From CADEED01 sp043747835 (GTDB lineage: Bacteria > Pseudomonadota > Gammaproteobacteria > Steroidobacterales > Steroidobacteraceae): a DNA stretch of 64,000 bases. The notes under the pieces are model-generated. The model was not told the DNA's origin, did no database searches, and saw only the letters and a program-made list of their open reading frames with translations. Location: the NCBI GenBank assembly GCA_043747835.1, contig JAYTOK010000020.1:1-64000 (forward strand), in the 5' to 3' direction. The position numbers and the translations under genes are program-made. Shown here in pieces: positions 53,396 to 62,190 of this stretch (position 1 is its first letter; each line of letters begins with the position of its first letter).

Positions 53396-56158
53396 TCATT
53401 GCACCCGGATGCCGTTGACGATGGCGTTGTCCGTCACCGTCTGGAACTGGATGACGACCTGCCCGCTCGAGTTCGCGATCGCGGAGAAGTTCTGCTGGAT
53501 CGCCCGATATCTCGCGCCCGTGTTGGCGAAGATGTCGAAGTTCGCCAGCACCGTGACGCCGTTGATGCTCACGTTGAATCGCCGCTGGCTCGCAGCCGTC
53601 CAGTAGTTTTCGCTGAAGTACAGCGTGACCTGGCGCGCCGTGTTCGGAGTGAATCCGCCGAACGTGTAGGTGCTGTTGCCGTAGCGCTCGCTCTGAAGCA
53701 CGGACTGTGGCGGTGCCGGAGGTGACAGCAGCGACGTGTCGATCGCATTCGACACCACCGCGGTGGTGCCGCCCGAGAAGTTGCTGTCGGCGACGAACGG
53801 CGACGACGCCGCACCGCCCGCGTTCACCGCGACCGCGCCGCTCGAGCCTCCACTGCTGCTCGAACTGCTCGAGCTGCTGGAGCTGCTCGAGCTGCTGGAG
53901 CTACCGCCGCTGCTCGACCCGTTGCTGACTGCGTAGCTGTTCGCGGGCACCGACAGAATCGCGCCGTCGGAGAACGTCACGGTCCTCGCCGAACTACCCA
54001 TGTTGTACGCGACCCGCGTGAGCGCCGTTCCCTTCTTGAACACCGCGTACAACGAATGGTTGGCGGTCACGGAGGTGTCGGCCGTCCCGACGGCATTCAG
54101 CGTCTGCACCCATTGATAAGTGTTGGCGCGCGAGTTGCCTGCCTCGGGCGTCAGCGATCCCAGCCCCGAATTCACCTGGCCCACCGCGTTCGCCGGATCG
54201 TGGATCGCGCGATACATCCAGATGAGATCCGACCAGACATCCCACCCCGAACCGCCGTTCTCGGACACCAGCGCGTTGTAGTTCTGCTGCGTGTAGCCGG
54301 GATATTGCGTCAGATACAACGACGCGGCCGTGATCGGCAGCCAGTTGATGCCGTGCACTTCCTCCGGATTCGCCGTCCACCAGACCGCATCGCCGACCGT
54401 CTTGCCGCCCCAGAGCATGCTCGCGGTCGAACGGCTGAAGTCGGGATGATGGTTGGCGCCGGTGACGTCGAACCAGTACTCGTTGATCGCGTTCATCTCG
54501 GTCGTATAGAGGTAGATGCCGAGATCGCGCATCGAGGCGTCGCCCTTCGCCTCGCCCAACAGGATCAATCCCGCCCAGGCGTTCATGGCTTCGGACGACG
54601 ATTCGTTGTTGTTGCCGTCACCGAACTTCGCGTGTCCCGAAGCCCAGGTATGGCCCGCATAGATGTCGAAGTTGCGCAGGAAGGGGAACATCGTGTCGCT
54701 GCGGTTCGCGCTCGCGACGTCGCGCGCCAACAGCTTCAGCATCGCGCCCCAGTTCGCGTCGCTGATCCACGTCTTGTCGATGCGCCCCACTTCCGCGGCT
54801 GCCTTCAGGAAATAGCCGTAGTGGAAGTGGTGGTCGTTGAGTTCGACATCGGATCCGTAGCTGGATTGGTAGCCGATCAGCGTGCCCCAATTGCTGTTGT
54901 AGTAAAGGATGTCCGCGGACTTGATGACGCCTGAGCTGTTGCTCGCCTTGAACCACTTCTCGAGTCCGCCCTTCATCTCGTTGCGGAACTGGGTCGCCGC
55001 ACCCGCGTTGCCGACCGCGTCGGCGATCGGGGCGAGAGTCGCGAGCTTGCCGAGACGCTTGCCGTACCAGTACGTATCCCAAGGACCGTTGTAGACCTCG
55101 GCAGCGGCCTGGTTGACGTAGTTAGCGAGAGCGGCCGTGTCGTAGCTCCCGAGTGTCGGGAGTCCCGGCAATACGCCCGGGAATTTCATCGCGGTGGTGA
55201 ACGAAGCGCCCTCGCCCACCTTCATCACGCCACGCACGGACGCGTAGGTGTAGGCGGTGACGGCGTTGGCGCTGTTCTTCCACTGATGCGGGTACAGCGC
55301 GAACAACGTCCCGGTCTGCGAGCCTTCGCGCGCCGTCGTCGACCAGGTGTACGTCGTGTTCACGCGGCTCGTGGCCGCGTCGTACGCCCAACTGACCTGC
55401 GTGTTCGTCACATGCGAGTACGCGTACTGGCGGAATTTGGTCAGCGTGTTCGCCGTGTTGTCCGGCAACAGCGCCACGGAGAAGTAGCCAGTCGAGTTGT
55501 TGGTCAGCGTCGCCGAGCCGATGCCGCTCCAGGTGGAACCGCTGCGGCCGAACAATGCGTAGTGCCGGCCGTTGACGGTCACGCCGAGCACCGCGCTGCT
55601 CGCGTTGCCGGACCACACCGAAGGCGTGGCCGGGAAGTAGATGCGCGGCGTGCCGCCGGCATAGTCGGCGTAAACGTACGGCGAGCCGTGCCCGTAGTTC
55701 ACCTTGAGCGAGGCACCGCCATTGACGAACGTGTTGGTGACGAACCAGTCGTTGAAGCCATCCACATTCGCTGCGGGAAAGCTGGCGGTTGCGCTATGAC
55801 CGATCACCAGGTCGCGACCGTCATCCGACATCCACGCGCAGACACAGGCGGTGTTCCCGGTGATCGTCGGACCCGGATAGAAGACGCGCAGTCCGTTCGC
55901 CTGGTTCTGCACGGCGAGCGGATGCGGGTACTGCTTGTCCGAGTACTGCACCCACGCAGCCGAGCTCCACCAGTCGTTGGTGGGCATTTTTCCCGTGACG
56001 TTGGACGTTTTGTAGATAGTGGACTGGACGTCCGTGGCGCCGGGCGGCAGAACCGTCGAATAGCTGCCCGACCCCTGAATGACTTCGCCCGGAAAGCCCC
56101 ACGCGGCGATGGAGCATACGAAGCCTAAAAGCACCGCAAAGACCTGTTTCCTTTCCAT
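53396..56158 (-). CDS. GH81 endo-1,3-beta-glucanase with serine-linker and C-terminal CBM-like domain
   Basis: A 920-aa secreted enzyme. A short signal peptide (1-21) precedes a GH81 catalytic region to about residue 740: PTNDWWSSAAWVQYSDKQYP, ELNDHHFHYGYFLKAAAEVG with the catalytic Asp, and DGNNNESSSEAMNAWAG with the catalytic Glu. A poly-Ser linker and a C-terminal beta-sandwich (SERYGNSTYTFGGFTPNT) of malectin or CBM type follow. It cleaves laminarin or callose. GGGGGGAGAG before ATG 56158 fixes the start. A LacI-type operator lies 40 bp upstream. Confidence 0.88.
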   Translation of the reverse strand: MERKQVFAVLLGFVCSIAAWGFPGEVIQGSGSYSTVLPPGATDVQSTIYKTSNVTGKMPTNDWWSSAAWVQYSDKQYPHPLAVQNQANGLRVFYPGPTITGNTACVCAWMSDDGRDLVIGHSATASFPAANVDGFNDWFVTNTFVNGGASLKVNYGHGSPYVYADYAGGTPRIYFPATPSVWSGNASSAVLGVTVNGRHYALFGRSGSTWSGIGSATLTNNSTGYFSVALLPDNTANTLTKFRQYAYSHVTNTQVSWAYDAATSRVNTTYTWSTTAREGSQTGTLFALYPHQWKNSANAVTAYTYASVRGVMKVGEGASFTTAMKFPGVLPGLPTLGSYDTAALANYVNQAAAEVYNGPWDTYWYGKRLGKLATLAPIADAVGNAGAATQFRNEMKGGLEKWFKASNSSGVIKSADILYYNSNWGTLIGYQSSYGSDVELNDHHFHYGYFLKAAAEVGRIDKTWISDANWGAMLKLLARDVASANRSDTMFPFLRNFDIYAGHTWASGHAKFGDGNNNESSSEAMNAWAGLILLGEAKGDASMRDLGIYLYTTEMNAINEYWFDVTGANHHPDFSRSTASMLWGGKTVGDAVWWTANPEEVHGINWLPITAASLYLTQYPGYTQQNYNALVSENGGSGWDVWSDLIWMYRAIHDPANAVGQVNSGLGSLTPEAGNSRANTYQWVQTLNAVGTADTSVTANHSLYAVFKKGTALTRVAYNMGSSARTVTFSDGAILSVPANSYAVSNGSSSGGSSSSSSSSSSSSSSSSSGGSSGAVAVNAGGAASSPFVADSNFSGGTTAVVSNAIDTSLLSPPAPPQSVLQSERYGNSTYTFGGFTPNTARQVTLYFSENYWTAASQRRFNVSINGVTVLANFDIFANTGARYRAIQQNFSAIANSSGQVVIQFQTVTDNAIVNGIRVQ

Positions 56159-56197
56159 GGAATCTCTCCCCCCGGAGAAATAGCGCAATTTCAGGTG

Positions 56198-56211
56198 TGA
56201 AAGCGCTTACA
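56198..56211. promoter_or_regulatory. LacI-family operator upstream of GH81
   Basis: TGAAAGCGCTTACA is a near-palindrome centred on GCGC, matching the LacI-family consensus with a CG centre. It lies 40 bp upstream of the GH81 start codon, consistent with sugar-responsive control of laminarinase. Confidence 0.6.
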
Positions 56212-56331
56212 TTCGGAATGTAGCGCGATTCGGGGGTGGAGGGAAGTCCGGGGCGCCTGTAGGCGCATTGAACCCCTCATGCAGGGCGCGCACCCTTCGA
56301 CTTACGAAGCGATACCTGCGACTGTGAGCGC

Positions 56332-56691
56332 ATGTCCGACAATACACAGATCCAGGAAAATCCCCTCGACCAGGCAGAAGTGCAACTGCGTGAAATCTGC
56401 GAGTCCCATGCGCAGTTCGAGGAAACCATCGACACGGGCTCGCTCAACCGCATGCTCGTCCACATCCGCAACATCAATGCATCGGTCTCGGCCTCGACGC
56501 GCGATCACGTGAACGCCGCAAAGCGTCTCTCCGACTTCGCGACGACTCTGGGCCGATTGGCGACCAAGTCTTCCCCGCTGAACGCGGAGCTCGCGACGCG
56601 CATCTCCAACCTCGCGGGCACGCTGCGCAATGCCGGCGCCGAGATCGCGAGCGGCGCCACGATGCCGCGCTGGACCTCTCCTACCAACTAG
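56332..56691 (+). CDS. Small hypothetical helical protein
   Basis: A 119-aa cytoplasmic-looking protein with long amphipathic helices and no Cys-rich or membrane features (TSSPLNAELATRISNLAGTL). Heptad-like spacing suggests a coiled coil, slightly reminiscent of methyl-accepting segments, but no family is recognised. The ribosome-binding site is weak. It is convergent with the PQQ dehydrogenase gene, with a hairpin between them. Confidence 0.55.
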   Translation: MSDNTQIQENPLDQAEVQLREICESHAQFEETIDTGSLNRMLVHIRNINASVSASTRDHVNAAKRLSDFATTLGRLATKSSPLNAELATRISNLAGTLRNAGAEIASGATMPRWTSPTN

Positions 56692-56711
56692 CTTCCCGGC
56701 ATGCCGGGAAG
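56692..56711. terminator. Palindrome between convergent genes
   Basis: CTTCCCGGC AT GCCGGGAAG has 9-bp perfect arms and lies directly after the small-protein stop, close to the PQQ dehydrogenase stop. It can form a 7-bp stem; likely bidirectional terminator without a T-tract. Confidence 0.4.
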
Positions 56712-56722
56712 TCCGGCGCCGC

Positions 56723-59209
56723 CTACTGCCGGGTGACGACCACGTTGTCGAACCCGGCTTCGATGAGGCTCGCGGTTCCCGCATCGGCAGCCTCGAAGCG
56801 CAGCGTCACCGTCTGCCCCGCGAACGCGCTCAGATTCACCGTTTGCGTCGTCCACGCGCCGGCGAGGTTGCTCGCCGAACCGGCCCGCGTGAACAACGTC
56901 TGCGGTTGCCCATTGCTTCCGACCACTCGCACGCGGAAGTAATCCGCGCTGGTCGCGTTGTTGAGATGCGCGAGGTAGTAACGGAAGCGCAGCGTGATCG
57001 TGGACGTCGCGGGAAGCGCGATGGCGGGCGACTGAATCGAAGTCGCGCCACCGTCCACGTCATTGACGCCGGCGGACGAACCCGCCGCGAGTGCGGTGAC
57101 GAAGCAGTTGACCGAGGGCCCATCGCAAGCGGTCGGCTGCAGTGCGACACCGCCGGAGCTCGTCGCCTGCGGATCGCCGCGCGCCCACAGCCCCGACGTC
57201 GCCGTGTTTGCGCCACTGACGAGCGTCCATCCCCGTGCCGCTTCGAAATCATCGGTGAACAACGTGGTGACGACGGCCGGCTGGAACAGCGCGGTGAACG
57301 TCGCGTCATCATTTGGCGTCGTGATCTCGTGAATCGCCGCGCCGCCGTCCGACCAGGAGACGAAATCGTACGTCGCGCCGCCGGTAGTTTGTGGCGTGAC
57401 GACGCCGAGCGCACGGATCACCCCTTCGACGCCGGTGAAAGTGAACGGGGCCGTGATCGGTGAGCCGTCGAGCGTGAGCTGCGCGTTCGCGATATTGCTT
57501 TCAATGCGCACGATCGAGGTCAACGGTTGTACGTCGACCGAAGACATGTGCGTCAGGCCCGACGAATCGCGCACCGTCAGGTACACGCGGTAGAACACAT
57601 TCGCGGAAGTCTCGCCGCGATTGGCGATCGTGAAAGTGCCGGAGGTGATTCCGCTCGTCGGCTCGAGGTGAGGATGGTTGTGATCGTCGTGGTGGAAGTC
57701 CACCCGCCACGTGAACGCGCTCGCGGGCAGGTTGCCGTCCTCGACGTCGGATCCCGCGCCGGAGAACGCGAGGGTCTGGCCGCCGCGATACGGTGCGCCA
57801 TTCGCCGGGGCCGTGATCGTACCCGTCGGCGGATTGTTGGAGAGCACCGTGAGCGTCGCGGAGTTGCTCGTGGCCGACCCCGCGGAGTTGCTGACCACGG
57901 CTCGGAAGACGGCGCCATTGTCGGCAGCACCCGTCGTCAGCGAATAGCCAGGCGAAGTCGCGCCGGCGATGTTCGCGCCGTTGCGCTGCCACTGGTACGC
58001 GAGCGGCGCCGAGCCCGACGCAGCCACGCTGAAGCTCGCGACCTGCCCCGCGGCCACGGTGACATTCGCGGGCTGCGTCGAAATGCTGGGAGCCGTCGCC
58101 GCGGTGAATTGAACGCGGAAGACCTCGCCGCCTCCACGTGCGAGATACCAGAGCGATCCGTCCGGATGAACTTGTATATCGACGAGCGAGCTGATGCCGG
58201 TCGCAAATCCCGCCGAGGTCGCGTAGTCGGGCGGACTCAGCATGCGGATGAAGCCGCCGCAGAAATCGCCGAAGAAGAAGCGGCCGGCGTACTCCGCCGG
58301 AAAGCTGTTGGTGAGCGGGCGATAGAACGCCGCGCCGGTTATCGCGCAGAAAGAACCCGCGTTCTGGTAGGAATGGATCGGATAGCGCACGCCCGCGACG
58401 CCCGGCGGATTCGGGCCTTCGGTCTGCGGCCAGCCGAAATTGGCCCCCGCGATCGCGTGGTTCACTTCTTCCCACGTGTCCTGACCGACATCGTTGAGAT
58501 GGATGCGACCGTTCGTCCGGTCGATCGCAAAGTTGAACGGATTGCGCAGTCCTCTCGTCCAGATGAGCTGGTTCGTTCCAGTGGTCTGGCTCAGGAATGG
58601 ATTGTCGGAAGGCGTCGAGCCATCGGCATTGAGGCGCAGTAGTTTGCCGAGCGTCGTCGTCAGCAGCGGCGCGTTTGCGCTGTTGGCATTGTCGCCGACG
58701 GCGACATAGAGCTTGCCGTCGGTGCCGAAGTGGATCGCGCCGCCGTTGTGGTTGGTAGCGGAGCTGAGATTGGGAAGATTCAGGAGCTGCACTTCACTGC
58801 CGGCTGCCGCGACATCCGGATTCGCCGCGCTCGCGGTGAAGCGGCTCAGGCGATTGTGGAGCGGCGCGCTCGCCGTCGTGTAGTACACGTACACGAAGTT
58901 GTTCGTCGCGAAATCCGGATCGAATGCAACACCGAGCAATCCGCGTTCGCCGGTGGAGTTCACGCTGACGGTCAGGAAGGCCTGCGACAACAGCGCTCCG
59001 TTCTTGATGACACGCAGTGCGCCACCCTGCTGGGCGACGAACAGCCGTCCGTCTGGCGCGAACGCCATCGCAGTTGGACTCGCGAGTCCGGTCGCGATGC
59101 GAGTCTCCGCGAAACCGCTCGGCAGAGTGGCGCCAAACGCGGGGAGACTCGTGCCCGAAGCGACGAGCAACCCGAAGAGACAGATGAGAGCAGCGCGAAT
59201 GGCGGGCAT
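56723..59209 (-). CDS. Secreted PQQ-dependent sugar dehydrogenase with Ig-like and PKD-like modules
   Basis: An 828-aa protein. A signal peptide (1-26) leads to a six-bladed soluble glucose/sorbosone dehydrogenase domain (about 30-380): FAPDGRLFVAQQGGALRVIK, RGLLGVAFDPDFATNNFVYV, SATNHNGGAIHFGTDGKLY with the PQQ-site His, and LIWTRGLRNPFNF. An Ig-like module (about 383-470) and a His-rich WRVDFHHDDHNHPHLE segment in a PKD-like module follow, ending in a jelly-roll domain (DDFEAARGWTLVSG). It oxidises aldoses extracellularly. GGAGG precedes the ATG. Substrate is unknown. Confidence 0.83.
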   Translation of the reverse strand: MPAIRAALICLFGLLVASGTSLPAFGATLPSGFAETRIATGLASPTAMAFAPDGRLFVAQQGGALRVIKNGALLSQAFLTVSVNSTGERGLLGVAFDPDFATNNFVYVYYTTASAPLHNRLSRFTASAANPDVAAAGSEVQLLNLPNLSSATNHNGGAIHFGTDGKLYVAVGDNANSANAPLLTTTLGKLLRLNADGSTPSDNPFLSQTTGTNQLIWTRGLRNPFNFAIDRTNGRIHLNDVGQDTWEEVNHAIAGANFGWPQTEGPNPPGVAGVRYPIHSYQNAGSFCAITGAAFYRPLTNSFPAEYAGRFFFGDFCGGFIRMLSPPDYATSAGFATGISSLVDIQVHPDGSLWYLARGGGEVFRVQFTAATAPSISTQPANVTVAAGQVASFSVAASGSAPLAYQWQRNGANIAGATSPGYSLTTGAADNGAVFRAVVSNSAGSATSNSATLTVLSNNPPTGTITAPANGAPYRGGQTLAFSGAGSDVEDGNLPASAFTWRVDFHHDDHNHPHLEPTSGITSGTFTIANRGETSANVFYRVYLTVRDSSGLTHMSSVDVQPLTSIVRIESNIANAQLTLDGSPITAPFTFTGVEGVIRALGVVTPQTTGGATYDFVSWSDGGAAIHEITTPNDDATFTALFQPAVVTTLFTDDFEAARGWTLVSGANTATSGLWARGDPQATSSGGVALQPTACDGPSVNCFVTALAAGSSAGVNDVDGGATSIQSPAIALPATSTITLRFRYYLAHLNNATSADYFRVRVVGSNGQPQTLFTRAGSASNLAGAWTTQTVNLSAFAGQTVTLRFEAADAGTASLIEAGFDNVVVTRQ

Positions 59210-59467
59210 ACGTCCTCCATGACGTTGATGAGCGCGAAGCCTGCGCTCGACCAGGTGAGTCGCCCATATAGATCGCGCGCATCGCGTTTACAAGACGACG
59301 ATTGCCCTGACCTGCGCGTTCACGCCGTGCGAGCGCCCAGATCGCGCTGTTGCAGTGAAGCAGTCGAATCAGTCGAAGACCGGTCGCGTGGTTCTTGCTG
59401 TCTTACTGCACGGACTTCAGTTCGAATTCGCCGGCACGACGCAAGACGTTCATGAACGCCCTCCTCA

Positions 59468-61060
59468 CTACTTCTTCGCGATGCTCGACAACCACTCGAT
59501 GAGGACGTTCATGTTGCGCAGGTATTCCTGGGTCGAGATCGCCGTCGTCTTCGACGTATCGTTGTAGGGCGACGTATCTCCCTCGTCGCCCACGTGAGTC
59601 GACGCGAAATCGCCCTTCGACTCCGCCTTGCTGGCCGGCGCCTTGTAGGGATAGCTGTTCTGCGGCAGCGTCGCCGGCCAGAACCCCGTCGAGTTCAGGC
59701 CGCTCAGCGATTCGCGAGCCTGGGTCTCGATCGGCGTCTTCGCGGGCGGGGCGTAACGCTGCGCGAAGAAACGCGGTAGTTCGACGAGGCCGGAATTCGG
59801 CGCGAGCGGCGAATTCCGTTCGAGCACGTGTTTGTCGGCCTCGAGCGCGACCTGGTAGCTCTTGCGCAATCCGGCGATGTCGATCCTGCGGGTTGGAGAG
59901 TAGTGGCCGATTCCTTTCTTCGCGTCGTAGTCGACGTAGTACTCCCCGTTCGCGATGTTGGAACCGCGGCGATGCACGTAGAGCGCCTTGTTAGTTTGCA
60001 GCTCGATGAACGTCGGATGGGTTCTGCCGCCCGCATCCGGCTTCGCGAGCTTCACGCGCTCCAGCCAGTCGATGGCTTCGGGCACGCGCGCGAGGTATCG
60101 CGTGTCGCCCGTGAGCTCGTAGAACGTGATCAGGTGTTCGATGTTGCTCGCCGTCGTGTGGGTTGCAAGCGACAGCGGTTCGTAGGTGCGGGCCGCGGCC
60201 GGCTTGAGATCGAGCGTGTACTGCAATGCCCAACCCGGGTTCGGCGTGCCCTGCTGCGACACGAGGAAGAAGCTCATGCCGCGCGTGATCGGGTCGAGCA
60301 GGCGCTGATCCCCCAACACCTGGTAGCAGAGGATCAGGAAGGAGCTGTTCTCCCAGGCGACGTCATCGTTGAACGTGAGGTAAGAACTGTAGTCAGCCAG
60401 CCCCTTCTTCGAGAACTCGTATTTCAGCGGGAACCGCTGCGGCCATCCGCCAACCGGATACTGGCTGTCGAGAACGAACTGGATCGCCTTGTCGACTGGA
60501 GCGCGGTAACGCGAATCCAGTCTTTCGACATAGAGACGCAGCAGGAACTGCGCCGCGTCGGTCGTCGTTTGATCGTCGAAGGTGGCGTTGCCGTAGTAGT
60601 GCTGGAATTCCTCGAGCCGCCACGCGTTCTTGCCGATGGTCGCGTACCAGTCACGCAACGACCGATCGCCACCGAAGTCGATGAAGTAGTTCCAGCCGCC
60701 GCTCGGATGCTGTCCCCAGATCAGCGCGGCAGCGACCTGCTCGGCCGCGCGGTAGTAGTACTCGTCGCCGGTAGCGTGGTACGCATCGAGGAACATGTGG
60801 CCCATGCTCGATGTGCCCGGTGGCTGCAGCCAGATCTGCGTCTCGCGCGCTTCCATCTCGCCCCAGCGGCGTGACATGTCGGGCAGATAGTTCCAAAGGT
60901 AGCCGCCGCGATGCGCGACCTTCTCGACCATGAACCCGGTGGCGCGGCGCATGGTGGCTTCGACGTGCGCCTTGTCGGGCGCGGCTTGTGCGCGCGCATC
61001 GTTGACGGGCGCAATCGCACCCACCAACACCATGAGAGACAGCATTCCGGCGCGAACCAT
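59468..61060 (-). CDS. Pectate lyase, PL10 family
   Basis: A 530-aa secreted lyase with a signal peptide (ending DARAQ). PL10 blocks are clear: DSQYPVGGWPQRFPLKYE, YSSYLTFNDDVAWENSS, and WALQYTLDLKPAAARTYEP. It cleaves polygalacturonate by beta-elimination with Ca. The start at 61060 follows GGAG by five bases; a 125-codon in-frame extension overlaps the divergent esterase gene and is rejected. The divergent promoter holds half of a TGACACCGGTGTCA-like operator. The 258-bp gap downstream of its stop holds no supported gene. Confidence 0.87.
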   Translation of the reverse strand: MVRAGMLSLMVLVGAIAPVNDARAQAAPDKAHVEATMRRATGFMVEKVAHRGGYLWNYLPDMSRRWGEMEARETQIWLQPPGTSSMGHMFLDAYHATGDEYYYRAAEQVAAALIWGQHPSGGWNYFIDFGGDRSLRDWYATIGKNAWRLEEFQHYYGNATFDDQTTTDAAQFLLRLYVERLDSRYRAPVDKAIQFVLDSQYPVGGWPQRFPLKYEFSKKGLADYSSYLTFNDDVAWENSSFLILCYQVLGDQRLLDPITRGMSFFLVSQQGTPNPGWALQYTLDLKPAAARTYEPLSLATHTTASNIEHLITFYELTGDTRYLARVPEAIDWLERVKLAKPDAGGRTHPTFIELQTNKALYVHRRGSNIANGEYYVDYDAKKGIGHYSPTRRIDIAGLRKSYQVALEADKHVLERNSPLAPNSGLVELPRFFAQRYAPPAKTPIETQARESLSGLNSTGFWPATLPQNSYPYKAPASKAESKGDFASTHVGDEGDTSPYNDTSKTTAISTQEYLRNMNVLIEWLSSIAKK

Positions 61061-61088
61061 TGAAACTCCCGTCCGGCGCCTGCCGGAA

Positions 61089-61102
61089 TGACACCGGTAG
61101 TA
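61089..61102. promoter_or_regulatory. Partial pectinase operator
   Basis: TGACACCGGTAGTA shares its first ten bases with the perfect palindrome TGACACCGGTGTCA upstream of the PL1 gene. It lies between divergent PL10 and esterase starts. Confidence 0.45.
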
Positions 61103-61136
61103 TTCGCGATTCCCGCGATGGCGTAAATTGCCGTCC

Positions 61137-62126
61137 ATGAAAAGACGAACACTCCTCACAACGGGCGTCGGTGCATTGACATTGGCGCCGCATCTTGCGG
61201 CCGCGGCCGTGAAGTCATCCCCGCCGGAATCCGGCCGCCGGGAGGAGTTGTATGGACTGCTCGGCAAACTGCCGCCGCGCGATCGCAAGGTCGGCGCGAA
61301 AGTCGTGTCGACCGAAGATCGCGGGACGTATTTGCTCGAGACGCTCGTCCTCGACCTCAACGGCGAGGAAGCGGCCCCCGCGTACTTCGCGAAGCCGAAG
61401 AACGCGACCGCCCCCCTGCCGACGGTGCTCTTCAATCACTCGCACGGCGGCGGGTACGCGATCGGCAAGAAGGAATTCATCGACGGGCGCGAGTATCTGG
61501 GCAAACCTGCCTACGCCGAGTTCCTGACATCTCTCGGTTACAACGCACTGTGCTTCGACGCCTGGATCTTCGGCGAGCGCTCCGGGCGCGCCGAGCTCGA
61601 CATGTTCAAGGACATGATCTGGCACGGCCGCGTGTTGTGGGGAATGATGGTCTACGACGCGCTCAAGGCGGTGGACTATCTAGTGTCCCGCCCCGACGTC
61701 GACGCCCGCCGTCTGGCTACCCTCGGCATGTCCATGGGCAGCTCAACCGCGCAATGGGTCGGCGCGCTCGATCCCCGGATCAAGGTCGTCGTCGACATCT
61801 GTTGCCTCACGGACTGGCACACGCTCGTCGAGGTCGGCGGGCTTAGAGGGCACGGCATTTACTACTACGTGCCAGACCTGCTGAACCATTTCACGACGGC
61901 GCAAATGAACGCGCTGATCGCGCCGCGCGCGCACCTGGCTCTTGCGGGCACGCGGGATCACCTCACGCCGGGCAAGGGTCTCGACATCGTCGAGGCCGAA
62001 CTGACTAAGGTTTATGCCGCGGCCGGAAAGCCGCAGAACTGGAAGCTGCTGCGCCACGACGTGGACCACCAGGAAACGCCGGAGATGCGCGAGCAGATCC
62101 GGCATTGGCTGACGACAAACCTCTGA
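61137..62126 (+). CDS. Exported alpha/beta-hydrolase (dienelactone hydrolase/esterase-like)
   Basis: A 329-aa secreted hydrolase. An N-terminal MKRRTLLTTGVGALTLA with twin Arg suggests Tat export. The catalytic Ser is in LATLGMSMGSSTAQWVG (G-x-S-x-G), Asp near AGTRDHLTPG and His in LRHDVDHQETPEM. LFNHSHGGGYAIGKKEF supplies the oxyanion loop. Because of its neighbours it may remove acetyl or methyl esters from pectin; this is inferred. The ATG at 61137 is preferred over an upstream TTG; ribosome-binding site weak. Divergent from PL10. Confidence 0.75.
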   Translation: MKRRTLLTTGVGALTLAPHLAAAAVKSSPPESGRREELYGLLGKLPPRDRKVGAKVVSTEDRGTYLLETLVLDLNGEEAAPAYFAKPKNATAPLPTVLFNHSHGGGYAIGKKEFIDGREYLGKPAYAEFLTSLGYNALCFDAWIFGERSGRAELDMFKDMIWHGRVLWGMMVYDALKAVDYLVSRPDVDARRLATLGMSMGSSTAQWVGALDPRIKVVVDICCLTDWHTLVEVGGLRGHGIYYYVPDLLNHFTTAQMNALIAPRAHLALAGTRDHLTPGKGLDIVEAELTKVYAAAGKPQNWKLLRHDVDHQETPEMREQIRHWLTTNL

Positions 62127-62142
62127 ATCGGATCGCCGGCGT

Positions 62143-62174
62143 CGATGCCCGGAGGATCGCTCCCCCGGGCATCG
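62143..62174. terminator. Hairpin between convergent esterase and PL1 genes
   Basis: CGATGCCCGG/CCGGGCATCG, a 10-bp perfect stem with a 12-nt loop, 17 bp past both stop codons. Probable bidirectional terminator, no T-tract. Confidence 0.5.
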
Positions 62175-62190
62175 CCAGCTCAAGTGAACA

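Noticed and set aside
53840..53910. CTGCTCGAG-like low-complexity repeats (also 63160-63290)
   Set aside because: These encode the poly-Ser linkers of GH81 and PL1; a linker, not an independent element.
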